Shown here piece after piece: positions 16,130 through 24,161 of a stretch of DNA of 34,119 nucleotides (positions within the stretch are counted from its first letter, which is position 1; each line of letters opens with the position of its first letter). A model generated the notes under the pieces. It made no database searches. It was given only the letters and a program-made list of their open reading frames with translations, and was not told the origin of the DNA. A program made the translations under genes and the position numbers. Where the stretch lies: contig JAFGLZ010000130.1 of assembly GCA_016927755.1 (NCBI GenBank), forward strand, positions 1-34,119. The letters run 5' to 3'. Origin of the DNA: Phycisphaerae bacterium (GTDB taxonomy: Bacteria > Planctomycetota > Phycisphaerae > UBA1845 > JAFGLZ01).

Positions 16130-17638
16130 ATGGCCGATGGAAGCCTCGGAGATCACGGAAAGATCATCGGTGAGGGCATCACATTCGACGATGTGCTGCT
16201 GCAACCGGATCGCTCGGACGTTCTTCCGCGCGACGTGGACCTGAACACGCGTCTGACGCGAAACATCAACATCAACATCCCGCTGGTCTCGTCCCCGATG
16301 GACACGGTCACGGAGTCGTCCCTGGCCATCGCGCTGGCCCAGGAGGGCGGCATCGGCATCATCCACCGCAACATGAGCATCGAGGCCCAGGCCCGCGAGG
16401 TCCGCAAGGTCAAGCGTTCCGAGAGCGGCGTCATCCTCGATCCCGTCACGCTCCGACCGGACGACTCGGTGGCCCGGGCCCGCGAGATCATGCAGATCCA
16501 AAACATCTCCGGCGTGCCCATCACCATGGACGGGGGCAAGCTCGTCGGCATCCTGACCCGCCGGGACCTCAAGTTCCTCGAGTCGATGGACAAGCGGATC
16601 GAGGACGTCATGACCAGCAGCGGACTGGTCACCGCCTCCCCGGATACCACGCTCGACAAGGCCGAGGCCCTGCTGAACCAGGCCAAGGTCGAGAAGCTCC
16701 TCCTCGTCGACAAGGACAACCGCCTGACCGGGCTCATCACGATGCGCGACATCGAACGCTCGCGCGAGTATCCCCGGAGCTGCAAGGACGAACGCGGCCG
16801 ACTCCGCGTCGGCGCCGCCGTCGGCGTCCATGACTACGCGAGAGTCGAGAAGCTCATCGAGAGCGACGTGGACGTCATCGTGATCGACACCTCGCACGGG
16901 CACAGCCAGAACGTCATCAATACGCTCAAGGAGATGCGGTCTCGGTACGAGGTCGACATCATCGTCGGCAACATCGCCACGAAGCAGGCCGCCGCCGACC
17001 TGATCGAGGCCGGCGCCGACGGGCTGCGGGTCGGCATCGGTCCCGGAGCCATCTGCACGACGCGGGTGGTGTTGGGAATGGGCGTCCCGCAGATCACGGC
17101 CATCATGGAGACCGTCTCCGCGGCCGAGCCCATGGGCGTGCCCGTCATCGCCGACGGCGGCATTCGCTACTCGGGCGACATCACCAAGGCGATCGCCGCC
17201 GGGGCACATACCGTCATGCTCGGCTCGCTCTTCGCGGGGCTGGACGAGTCGCCGGGCGAATTGATCGTCTGGCGGGGCCGGCGATTCAAGGAGTATCGCG
17301 GGATGGGCTCGCTCGGCGCCATGGCCTCGGGCGCCGGCGCGGCGGATCGCTACGGTCAGGCCGAAGAGGCCGAGAGCCGAAAGAACGACAAGTTCGTGCC
17401 GGAAGGCGTCGAGGGCCGGGTCCCCTACCGTGGAACGCTCGCGGAACTGGTCTACCAGTTGGTCGGCGGGCTTCAAGGCGGCATGGGAGGCTGCGGCGCC
17501 AGGACGGTCGAGGAGCTGCGCAAAAAGGCCAAGTTCGTGCGGATCTCCGGCGCGGGGATGGCCGAGTCCCATCCGCACGACATCGCCATTACGAAGGAAT
17601 CACCGAACTATGCGTTGGAAAGATCTGAGGATCAATAG
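16130..17638 (+). CDS. guaB: Inosine-5'-monophosphate dehydrogenase
   Basis: A 502-residue protein of standard length. It oxidises IMP to XMP with NAD+, the first committed step of GMP synthesis. The N-terminal barrel start reads ITFDDVLLQPDRSDVLP; two CBS domains lie at about 100-210 (GVPITMDGGKLVGILTRRDL and KLLLVDKDNRLTGLITMRDI); the catalytic loop is GPGAICTTR with Cys near 309; IMP/phosphate sites include IADGGIRYSGD and MLGSLFAG; the flap has EYRGMGSLGAM; the C-terminal GRVPYRGT and GLQGGMGGCGA are also canonical. Ala replaces the more common Ser before Ile-Cys, a mild change. The last 29 bases overlap the next gene, so the two are probably co-transcribed. Confidence 0.97.
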   Translation: MADGSLGDHGKIIGEGITFDDVLLQPDRSDVLPRDVDLNTRLTRNININIPLVSSPMDTVTESSLAIALAQEGGIGIIHRNMSIEAQAREVRKVKRSESGVILDPVTLRPDDSVARAREIMQIQNISGVPITMDGGKLVGILTRRDLKFLESMDKRIEDVMTSSGLVTASPDTTLDKAEALLNQAKVEKLLLVDKDNRLTGLITMRDIERSREYPRSCKDERGRLRVGAAVGVHDYARVEKLIESDVDVIVIDTSHGHSQNVINTLKEMRSRYEVDIIVGNIATKQAAADLIEAGADGLRVGIGPGAICTTRVVLGMGVPQITAIMETVSAAEPMGVPVIADGGIRYSGDITKAIAAGAHTVMLGSLFAGLDESPGELIVWRGRRFKEYRGMGSLGAMASGAGAADRYGQAEEAESRKNDKFVPEGVEGRVPYRGTLAELVYQLVGGLQGGMGGCGARTVEELRKKAKFVRISGAGMAESHPHDIAITKESPNYALERSEDQ

Positions 17639-18236
17639 CGGACGGATCGCTTGCACCGGCCTGGTCCTTCTGTTCGTCGCGGGAATGGCGGGGTGCGCTC
17701 ACGCCATCAACCCCTTCGCCGACGAAGGCGTCCCCAAGGACGAGATGACCACGGCCAGCGAACGCGTCGCGCGCGACGCCTCGGCCACGCCGGTCATTCG
17801 CAAACGCCAGTGGGAACAGACCACCACCAGCTATCCCTCCGGCGCGGTCGTGCACTGGCCGCTCTGGTTCGAGGACCCCTTCGAGGACAAGGGCAGCGAG
17901 GACGGCAAGTTCGCCTGGACGGCCGAGGACTACCTCGCCATGCCCTACTCGTGCGCGCGCCTCCTGCTCAACACGATAGGCTGGCCCGTGAGTGCCGTCG
18001 TCACGCCCCCGGGAACGCCGATGGTTAGCGACGGACGTCTGAGCCGCCAAGCCCTCGGCATGGACCACGATGCCACGCGACTCAGTAAGCGAGCCGCCCC
18101 CGCGCCTGAAGACGAATCGACCGAGGCGACCGACAAGGAGTCCGGGCAACTCGCCGGCGAGTCGGATCCGCCGGCCGAGGAAGTAGGGCCCCAGCCCCCA
18201 ACGGTCGCCCAGCAGGCACACTTCGAAAAGGAATAA
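17610..18236 (+). CDS. Predicted small lipoprotein of unknown function
   Basis: The ATG at 17610 lies inside the end of guaB in another frame, 10 bases after AAGGAA; the 208-residue protein then has a textbook lipoprotein signal (basic MRWKDLR, hydrophobic TGLVLLFVAG, lipobox MAGC at about 26-29). An earlier in-frame start would be guaB shadow sequence. The middle (about 75-140) is dense in aromatic residues (HWPLWFEDPFEDKGS, FAWTAEDYLAMPYS) and ends with NTIGWPVSAVVTPPG, the most protein-like and probably conserved part; the tail is an acidic, Pro/Glu-rich low-complexity region. Upstream is guaB; three hairpins follow. I do not recognise a family. Confidence 0.8.
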   Translation: MRWKDLRINSGRIACTGLVLLFVAGMAGCAHAINPFADEGVPKDEMTTASERVARDASATPVIRKRQWEQTTTSYPSGAVVHWPLWFEDPFEDKGSEDGKFAWTAEDYLAMPYSCARLLLNTIGWPVSAVVTPPGTPMVSDGRLSRQALGMDHDATRLSKRAAPAPEDESTEATDKESGQLAGESDPPAEEVGPQPPTVAQQAHFEKE

Positions 18237-18277
18237 CCCCGGATCTTCCGACCCAGGCCCCCGAACCCAAAGCAAAA

Positions 18278-18313
18278 GGACGTGACTCCTCCGCTAAAGA
18301 AGGAGTCACGTCC
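18278..18313. terminator. Strong hairpin after the guaB-lipoprotein operon
   Basis: GGACGTGACTCCT and AGGAGTCACGTCC form a perfect 13-bp stem with a 10-base loop, 41 bases after the lipoprotein stop. There is no T-tract on the plus side, so it may be a terminator of the L-shaped kind, an mRNA-stabilising end, or a protein-binding palindrome. Confidence 0.6.
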
Positions 18314-18354
18314 CGTCAACTCCGACCCATCGACTGTACGTCTACTCCCCAAAT

Positions 18355-18385
18355 CCCTCCGGTCGTGGGCTCACACGACCGAGGG
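18355..18385. terminator. Second convergent-region hairpin
   Basis: CCCTC and GGTCGTG pair with CACGACC and GAGGG (12 bp with one bulged C, 6-base loop). It lies between convergent genes and could serve either strand. No T-tract. Confidence 0.45.
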
Positions 18386-18441
18386 TCACACTATGTCGAT
18401 CAACCGGCTGATCCTGAGTAAAACATAGACCAATACTCCTT

Positions 18442-18459
18442 GGCTAGCAAAGGCTAGCC
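18442..18459. terminator. Third convergent-region hairpin
   Basis: GGCTAGC-AAAG-GCTAGCC is a perfect 7-bp stem with a tetraloop, 51 bases beyond the stop of the minus-strand thioredoxin gene, so it is a plausible end for that transcript. Confidence 0.45.
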
Positions 18460-18509
18460 GCGACATTTCGCACAAATCGATCGGGGGGAAGCAGGCGGCG
18501 GCGCGGCGA

Positions 18510-19694
18510 TCACTCACGCGCGGCGGGGCGTGAGTCGGGCCTTTCCGCCAGGAGCGTCATGACGACGGATTCGACGTCCTCCTGGCGGATCGCCCGAAGG
18601 ATGCCTTCGCCATCCACGACATAGGCCGAGGGGATCGCCTGCACGCCATACCGCCGCGCCACGTCGTCATCCCAGGCCTTGCCGCTGAAGCACTGTGGCC
18701 AGCGTATGCCCCTGCTCGAGGTGAACGCGTCGAGCGACGTCCGAGACTCGTCCAGGCTCACGCCGATCATCCGGAGACCACGCGAGGCGAGCCGCTCGAG
18801 CATCGACTGAAGACGAACGATCGACTCCCGACAGTGAGGACAGTAGGAGGCCCAGAAGTACACGACGACCACGTGACCGCGCAGGTCCTGGACGTCGACC
18901 GTCTGCCCGGTCGTGGTCTTGGCGCGGAGAGAGAACGGCTTGCCCACGGCGCTCCTGGCCCGCTCGGCCGCCGACTGACGCTCCGTCTCGACGTGGCGGG
19001 GATGGTCCTGCCGAAGCTTGGCGAGATACCTTTCCGCCCCGGCCCGATCGCCCCGAGTCACGGCATCCTCGATCAGCCGACCCATCAATCCCGGCGCGAA
19101 GCGACTCTTCGGATACGTCGCCACGAACGATCGATACTCGCCGATGACGAAGCGATCCGGAGCCGGCGCCTGGGTGGTTGTCGGCGCCGAGGTCGTGGTC
19201 GTTGTCGTGGCCGTCGTGGCCCGCGAGGCGGCCCGCGAGGCGGCTAGCGATTGCCGGCGGAGCCGCTGTCGATGCGCGATGATCCCCGCCTGCATCTTCA
19301 GATAAGCGGCGTAGGCCGCCAGTGACGCCGACGGCTTGCCCGCCAAGACGCGGTCCGCCTCCACCTGAAGGCGCGAGAGATCCTGCGCATCGAGCGTCGC
19401 GACGATGTAGAGGCTCTCCAGCTTGGCCGCCAGCATCTCGTCGCGACTGGGCGTGCGGGGATGCGACCGCAGCAGGGCCTCAATCCGGGAGATCACCTTC
19501 TTGCGCCGATCCGCAAGCACGGACATGTAGTCTTCATCGGCCCCGCCCGGGGCGGGGTCGCGCATGAGCTCGCGAATCTCCGCGACGAGATCGGCCTCCT
19601 GGACGCCCTCGGCCCTAGAGACGCTGGCAACGACCGCACAGATCAGCGGGACCAGGAGCGACAACATACGAACGCTGCAATGCATGACGCGCAC
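18510..19694 (-). CDS. TlpA-like periplasmic thiol-disulfide protein with long N-terminal helical region
   Basis: A 394-residue protein. Residues about 10-28 form a signal peptide (LSLLVPLICAVVASVSRA). Residues 30-230 are mostly helical, with a Thr/Ala low-complexity linker (about 155-180) between two helical parts that could be TPR-like. The C-terminal thioredoxin fold of the AhpC-TSA/Redoxin group begins near 250 (VGKPFSLRAKTTTGQTVDVQDLRGHVVVVYFW) and carries the active site CPHC at about 284-287, followed by the cis-proline region GVQAIPSAYVVD. It should act outside the cytoplasm, reducing or isomerising disulfides; the partner is unknown. It follows the enolase-superfamily gene by 4 bases, so the two are co-transcribed. 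No clear ribosome site precedes the ATG; Met4 or Met10 are alternative starts. Confidence 0.88.
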   Translation of the reverse strand: MRVMHCSVRMLSLLVPLICAVVASVSRAEGVQEADLVAEIRELMRDPAPGGADEDYMSVLADRRKKVISRIEALLRSHPRTPSRDEMLAAKLESLYIVATLDAQDLSRLQVEADRVLAGKPSASLAAYAAYLKMQAGIIAHRQRLRRQSLAASRAASRATTATTTTTTSAPTTTQAPAPDRFVIGEYRSFVATYPKSRFAPGLMGRLIEDAVTRGDRAGAERYLAKLRQDHPRHVETERQSAAERARSAVGKPFSLRAKTTTGQTVDVQDLRGHVVVVYFWASYCPHCRESIVRLQSMLERLASRGLRMIGVSLDESRTSLDAFTSSRGIRWPQCFSGKAWDDDVARRYGVQAIPSAYVVDGEGILRAIRQEDVESVVMTLLAERPDSRPAARE

Positions 19695-19698
19695 ACCG

Positions 19699-20892
19699 TC
19701 AGAGGGGTAGCTCGATTCGCCGATTGACGACGAGACGTTCCAGACGCTCCTCGAGGACCCGGACGCCCCAGCCCGGACCCGGGAGCTCCCACCCCTTGCC
19801 CCCGTAGCCGAACCGGACCTGCCGTGCCGCGATGTCGTCCCGAAGGAGGAAGCGACCGTAGCAGCCCTCCGCGAACTCGACGCCCGGGACGACCGACAGG
19901 AACATCCGACCCGCCGCGGACAGGATGCTCGTCTCGCCCACCATGCACCCGAGCTGATAGGCCACCCCGTGCCGGCGGGCCAGACCCGCCATGCGAATCG
20001 ACGCCAGGAACCCCCCGTTCTTGCTCAGGCGGATGTTGAAGAAGTCGGCCACGTGACGCTGAATGAGCGACTCGGCGTCGCCCATCGTGATCAGCGACTC
20101 GTCGTGCATGATCGGCGTGGAAACGTGCCGCTTCAGCTCCGCGAGATCTTGCTCCCGTCCCTTGGGCAGGGGCTGCTCGATCGCGCTGATCGGCCACTTC
20201 CGCCACGCCGTCAGCCGCTCGATCGCCGTCGCCTGCGTCCAACCGCCGTTGGCGTCCAGCCGCAGCGTCGCCCGACCGGCGCGGATGACCCGATCCAGCT
20301 TCCCGGCCACGGCGTCGACCAGCTCCGTATCGCCGTCGAACCCGACCTTCAGCTTGAAGTCGCGAAAACCATACAGCCGCATCTTCCAGAGCGACCGCAA
20401 CGCCCGCGCCGGATCCTCGCTGCCCAAGACGCCGCTGTAGCGGACACGACCCAGACTCCCGCCCGTGCCCATGCCCGCAAGACCCAGCCAGCCGACGGTC
20501 TCGGTGACCGGTCTGGGCCACTGTCGGCAGTACGCGTCCAGCAGCGCCAGCTCGACGGCCGCGCGCGTCGCCGTGACCGGTTCGCCGTCCTGGCCGATCG
20601 ACGGCAGCGCGTCGATCGCCTCCAAGGCCTCCGGCAGGCAAGTCGGCCTGAGCGACGCCAGCAGCGGGGCGAAGACCTCCTCGATCCTCGGGCGGATCGA
20701 CTCGGCGGTCTCACCGCTAACGTACGGCCTGGCGAGCGTCTCGCCCCAGCCAACGACGCCGCTGGCCAGTTCGACCGACACGACGACGGGGTCGGCGACC
20801 TGGCGTTCCTTCGCCGCGTGCGAGAACTTCATCTTCATCGGTATGGCCAGCGGCCATAGCGTAATCAGTCGTATCTGAGTGCGGTCGTCCAT
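19699..20892 (-). CDS. Enolase-superfamily enzyme, muconate cycloisomerase / dipeptide epimerase type
   Basis: A 397-residue protein read from the ATG at 20892 (a GTG at 20919 is also in frame; neither has a clear ribosome site). Key residues of the mandelate racemase/muconate-lactonising branch are present: KLKVG (catalytic Lys of the KxK pair, about 177-181), the metal ligands in RLDANGGW (about 210), IEQPLP (about 237) and HDES (about 262), and a second base Lys in NIRLSKNGG (about 291). The two-lysine pattern belongs to the MLE subgroup, which includes L-Ala-D/L-Glu epimerases, o-succinylbenzoate synthases and cycloisomerases. No menaquinone or peptidoglycan-recycling gene is adjacent, so the substrate stays open. 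Divergent from the ABC ATPase gene. Confidence 0.88.
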   Translation of the reverse strand: MDDRTQIRLITLWPLAIPMKMKFSHAAKERQVADPVVVSVELASGVVGWGETLARPYVSGETAESIRPRIEEVFAPLLASLRPTCLPEALEAIDALPSIGQDGEPVTATRAAVELALLDAYCRQWPRPVTETVGWLGLAGMGTGGSLGRVRYSGVLGSEDPARALRSLWKMRLYGFRDFKLKVGFDGDTELVDAVAGKLDRVIRAGRATLRLDANGGWTQATAIERLTAWRKWPISAIEQPLPKGREQDLAELKRHVSTPIMHDESLITMGDAESLIQRHVADFFNIRLSKNGGFLASIRMAGLARRHGVAYQLGCMVGETSILSAAGRMFLSVVPGVEFAEGCYGRFLLRDDIAARQVRFGYGGKGWELPGPGWGVRVLEERLERLVVNRRIELPL

Positions 20893-21033
20893 GGTGTCGC
20901 TCGTGTCCGCCGAAATCACGCCGGCGGCAATCTGACGTGACGATCATAACGCGTGGTACCCTAGTGGCAAGGCCGACGAGGACCCCTCGCTCCCATCAAG
21001 GCGGCGATCGAGGGCCGCAACCCGCTCGGACCG

Positions 21034-21062
21034 TTGCATTGCGCGCCGCTTCGGACTATATC
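21034..21062 (+). promoter_or_regulatory. Candidate promoter of the ABC transporter operon
   Basis: TTGCAT (21034-21039) and TATATC (21057-21062) are separated by 17 bases. The -10 ends 9 bases before the proposed GTG start at 21072, so transcription would begin at or next to the start codon and the message would have almost no leader. No Shine-Dalgarno sequence is seen. Confidence 0.5.
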
Positions 21063-21071
21063 ACGCGTACC

Positions 21072-22148
21072 GTGATCGAGATCGCGCTGGACAGCCTGAC
21101 CAAGCGATTCGGCGACGTGATCGCCGTCAACGACGTCTCCATCCACATCGACGCCGGAGAGCTCTTCTTCCTGCTCGGCCCCAGCGGCTGCGGGAAGACC
21201 ACGCTCTTGCGCTGCGTGGCGGGGTTCTGGACGCCCGACGCGGGGAGCATCCGCTTCGGGCAAAAAGACATCACCAACGTCCCGCCCCATCGGCGGAACA
21301 CCGGCATGGTCTTCCAAAACTACGCGCTCTGGCCGCACCTGACCGTCCGTGAGAACGTCGCGTTCGGCCTGCGCGTCCGGAAAGTGGCCCGACCCGAGCG
21401 GCAACGTCGCGTCGACGAGGCGCTCGAGAGGGTCCAGATGGGTCGCTTCGCCTCGCGAAAGCCCAACGAGCTGTCCGGAGGCCAACAGCAGCGGGTCGCC
21501 CTGGCCAGGGCGCTCGTCATCGAGCCCCAGTGCCTCCTGCTCGACGAGCCGCTCAGCAACCTCGACGCCAAGCTCCGCCTGGAAATGCGGGGCGAGATCC
21601 GCCGGATCTGCAAGCAGGCCGGGCTGACCGCGATCTACGTCACGCACGATCAGAAGGAGGCCCTGTCCATCGCCGACCGGATCGCGGTCATGAACGACGG
21701 ACGCGTCGCACAGATCGGAACGCCGCACGATCTCTATGCCAGGCCCGGCAGCCGGTTCGTCGCCGACTTCCTGGGAGAGACCAACTTCGTCCAAGGCCAG
21801 CTCATCACCGCCGAGGCGGGATCGGCACAGGTCAAGACCTCCTTCGGAATGCTCCACTCGGCCGCGGCGCCCGAGCGCCGCAAGCCCGGCGACCGCGTGC
21901 TGGTCTCGATCCGTCCCGAGAGCGTCCGCATCGGCAAGCCGTCCGGCGACGCCGTCAACGTCTTCGAGGCGGCGATCGGCGAGACCGTCTACCTCGGGGA
22001 GGTCGCCCAGCGAACCGTGACCATCGAAGGCGGACCGACGTTCAAGGTCATCGAGCTCAATCCCAAGATCGACCGGCAAGGAAAGGCAACATGCATCGTC
22101 GACCCGACCGACGTCGTCATCCTGGACGAGCCCGACTGGACCGTCTAG
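21072..22148 (+). CDS. ABC transporter ATP-binding protein, iron(III)/spermidine-type
   Basis: A 358-residue protein from GTG 21072, giving VIEIALDSLTKRFGDVIAVND, the usual beginning of this family; the open frame extends to 20937 but that part has no family character. Walker A GPSGCGKTT (about 36-44), Q-loop VFQNYALWPH, signature LSGGQQQR (about 133-140), Walker B CLLLDEPLSNLD (about 155-166) and the switch His in VTHDQKEAL are all intact. Residues from about 280 form a TOBE domain (VLVSIRPESVRIG; VYLGEVAQRTV), found in FbpC/PotA/UgpC-type importers. It powers uptake through the permease encoded two genes downstream. Leader architecture suggests a leaderless message. Confidence 0.93.
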   Translation: MIEIALDSLTKRFGDVIAVNDVSIHIDAGELFFLLGPSGCGKTTLLRCVAGFWTPDAGSIRFGQKDITNVPPHRRNTGMVFQNYALWPHLTVRENVAFGLRVRKVARPERQRRVDEALERVQMGRFASRKPNELSGGQQQRVALARALVIEPQCLLLDEPLSNLDAKLRLEMRGEIRRICKQAGLTAIYVTHDQKEALSIADRIAVMNDGRVAQIGTPHDLYARPGSRFVADFLGETNFVQGQLITAEAGSAQVKTSFGMLHSAAAPERRKPGDRVLVSIRPESVRIGKPSGDAVNVFEAAIGETVYLGEVAQRTVTIEGGPTFKVIELNPKIDRQGKATCIVDPTDVVILDEPDWTV

Positions 22149-22151
22149 GCC

Positions 22152-22193
22152 ACCTGTGGCAAGGAGCAAGTAACCTGTGGCAGGGAGTAAGCG
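22152..22193. repeat. Tandem 21-bp direct repeat
   Basis: Two consecutive 21-base units, both starting ACCTGTGGCA, differ at few places and lie 3 bases after the ATPase stop codon. They open the 321-base gap between ATPase and binding-protein genes. Confidence 0.7.
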
Positions 22194-22216
22194 GTGAACG
22201 CTTCGGAAACCTTCAA

Positions 22217-22258
22217 GGGGTGGCCCATCGCTTCAGCGGTGGGGAACGCGAATTCGCG
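22217..22258 (+). repeat. Intergenic palindromic repeat, family B copy 1
   Basis: GGGGTGG followed by a hairpin CCCATCGCT-TC-AGCGGTGGG and then GAA-CGAATTCGCG. Two other copies, in the same orientation, lie at 25890-25931 and 30494-30535. The stem has one T:G pair. Confidence 0.75.
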
Positions 22259-22391
22259 TTCAGGTTCCCGCGCATCGCATCTGAAGAGGTGGGGCGTCCT
22301 GTCCTCACTCTCCGTTCGAGGGTCTCTGAAGGCGGCTGGGTGCCGCCGGATAAAGACGGCGAGATGTCGGATTGTTGGTGACATGGCGTCT

Positions 22392-22455
22392 CGATTCGTC
22401 GGTGTTTCGACGTGCCGGCTTTTCGACTTTTCGACTTTTCGCCCTTTCGACGTCT
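22392..22455. repeat. Nonamer repeat tract, family C copy 1
   Basis: A run of 9-base units near TTTTCGACT (CTTTTCGAC repeated, then CCCTTTCGACG), preceded by GTGTTTCGACGTGCCGGC. It ends 14 bases before the GTG of the binding-protein gene. Similar tracts lie at 33954-33989 and, on the opposite strand, inside the binding-protein gene at 23281-23320. The rest of the gap (22260-22390) shows no gene. Confidence 0.7.
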
Positions 22456-22469
22456 AGCCAGGGTGCCCC

Positions 22470-24161
22470 GTGCTGCTTAGAGCCGCGATCATCATCACGC
22501 TGGTCCTCATCATCCTGGGCGTGCCCTTCGCCCTGCGCCCGAAGCAGTTCGAATTCGACACCGAGCCCCTGACGCTGACCGCCCTGTCGCCCCACAACGA
22601 GGCCATTCGGTACGAGTATCAGGTCGCCTTCAGCAAGTGGCATGAGAAACACTACGGCAAGCCCGTGCTCATCGACTGGCGGTCGATCGGCGGCACGAGC
22701 ATGATCGCACAGTACCTGGCCAGCGAGTACGTCGCGGCCTTTCGGGCCCATTGGACGGGACGGCTCGGCAAACGGTGGTCGCCCGCCGTCGAGGAGGGCT
22801 TCGCCAACCGCCGGATCGACCCCGACAAGCCCGCCCCCGACGTGCCGCCCGACGCCGTCCAGGCGCGCCGCGTCTTCCTCGAATCCGAGGTCGGCATCGG
22901 CGTCGACCTCTTCTTCGGCGGCGGGTGGTACGACCACGACAAGCAGGCCCAGATCGGCAACACCGTCGCCTGCGGCATCGCCACCGAGCATCCCGAGCTC
23001 CTCCGAAACGAGATCATGCCCCGCGTCGACAGCGGAGAGATCTACTACGACAAGCTCGATCGCTACTACGGATGCTGCCTCACGTGCTTCGGAATCTGCT
23101 ACAACCACGACGTGCTCAAGCGCCTCGGCATCCCCCGCCCCCCGAGTCAGTGGACGGACCTCGCCGATCCGCGATTCTTCGGCGAGATCGGCCTGGCCGA
23201 CCCCTCCAAGAGCGGCTCGGCCAACAAGGCCTTCGAGATGCTCATCCAGCAGCAGATCATCCGGCGAATCCACGAGAGACAAGCCGGCAAGTCGACAAGT
23301 CGGCACGGCGACACGAAGAACCCCTCAACCGGCCCCGCGGGCGCGGCCAAGCTGACCGAGACCGAGGAGAAGGTCGCCGTGGCCGAGGGGTTCTGGGCCG
23401 GAATGCGGCTGATCCAGCTCATCGCCGCCAACGCCCGTTACTTCACCAACACCGCCAGCAAGGTCCCGATCGACGTCGTCCAGGGCAACTCGGGCGCGGG
23501 CATGTGCATCGATTTCTACGGGCGATTCGAGGCCGGCATGGCCGAGCAGCGCGAGGGCAGCGATCGGATGGGCTACGTCACGCCGATCGGAGGCTCCAGC
23601 GTCAGCGCCGACCCCGTCAGCATGCTCCGCGGCGCGCCGCACCGTGAGCTCGCCAAACGCTTCATCACCTTCTGTCTGTCCATCGAAGGCCAGCAGATCT
23701 GGGACTATCGCGTCGGAACGCCCGGCGGGCCCGTCAAGTACGCCCTGCGACGCCCCCCGATCCGGCGGGACATGTACACGCCGGAGCACCGCCGGTACTT
23801 CGCCGACCCCGATGTGGACCCCTACAAGCTGGCCGACGCCTTTACCTACAACTACCGCTGGACGGCGTCTCTCTTCGATTTCATCCGCCTGTTCGTTCGC
23901 ACCATGTGCATCGACACGCACAACGAGCTCACCGCCGCCTGGTCGGCCGTCATCGCCGCGGGTGGCCCCGACGCCTGTCCCGCGATCCTCGTGCGGATGC
24001 AGGCCATGCCCCTGACTTACGAACAGGCCACGAAGCTCAACCTTCGTGACAAACTCGAGGCCGTCGAGCTGGCCCGACAGTGGGACGCCTTCTTCCGCGG
24101 AAACTACGAGGCCGCGCGAGAACTCGCCGAGGAGGTAAGGGGAGGGCGAGCCACGCGATGA
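22470..24161 (+). CDS. Membrane-anchored ABC transporter extracellular solute-binding protein
   Basis: A 563-residue protein from GTG 22470, beginning with a single hydrophobic helix (AAIIITLVLIILGVPFAL) and no lipobox, so it is probably tethered by an uncleaved N-terminal helix. The body resembles iron(III)/polyamine-type binding proteins: DWRSIGGTSMIAQYL near 70, VDLFFGGGWYDHDKQA near 147, a hinge-side FGICYNHDVLKRLGIPRPPSQWTDLADPRF (about 210-235), LADPSKSGSANKAFEM, then VVQGNSGAGMCIDFYGRFEAGM (about 335). It is longer than the usual 320-350 because of inserted segments, one (about 270-290) encoded by repeat-like DNA. The stop overlaps the permease start (ATGA). The ligand cannot be told from the sequence. 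A weak AGGGTG precedes the start. Confidence 0.85.
   Translation: MLLRAAIIITLVLIILGVPFALRPKQFEFDTEPLTLTALSPHNEAIRYEYQVAFSKWHEKHYGKPVLIDWRSIGGTSMIAQYLASEYVAAFRAHWTGRLGKRWSPAVEEGFANRRIDPDKPAPDVPPDAVQARRVFLESEVGIGVDLFFGGGWYDHDKQAQIGNTVACGIATEHPELLRNEIMPRVDSGEIYYDKLDRYYGCCLTCFGICYNHDVLKRLGIPRPPSQWTDLADPRFFGEIGLADPSKSGSANKAFEMLIQQQIIRRIHERQAGKSTSRHGDTKNPSTGPAGAAKLTETEEKVAVAEGFWAGMRLIQLIAANARYFTNTASKVPIDVVQGNSGAGMCIDFYGRFEAGMAEQREGSDRMGYVTPIGGSSVSADPVSMLRGAPHRELAKRFITFCLSIEGQQIWDYRVGTPGGPVKYALRRPPIRRDMYTPEHRRYFADPDVDPYKLADAFTYNYRWTASLFDFIRLFVRTMCIDTHNELTAAWSAVIAAGGPDACPAILVRMQAMPLTYEQATKLNLRDKLEAVELARQWDAFFRGNYEAARELAEEVRGGRATR
23281..23320. repeat. Repeat-like insert inside the binding-protein gene, family C
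   Basis: The bases encoding about QAGKSTSRHGDTKN consist of imperfect 9-base units (CGGCAAGTC, GACAAGTCG, GCACGGCGA) and share AAGCCGGCANGTCGANA with the reverse strand of the tract at 22392-22455. The polar, unstructured peptide lies between two well-formed segments and the frame is kept. Confidence 0.45.

Noticed and set aside
16109..17578. Minus-strand open frame opposite guaB
   Set aside because: Asp/His/Leu/Val shadow composition; guaB on the plus strand has all IMP dehydrogenase motifs and a promoter.
20961..22169. Minus-strand open frame opposite the ABC ATPase gene
   Set aside because: No motif; the plus strand has a complete ATPase.
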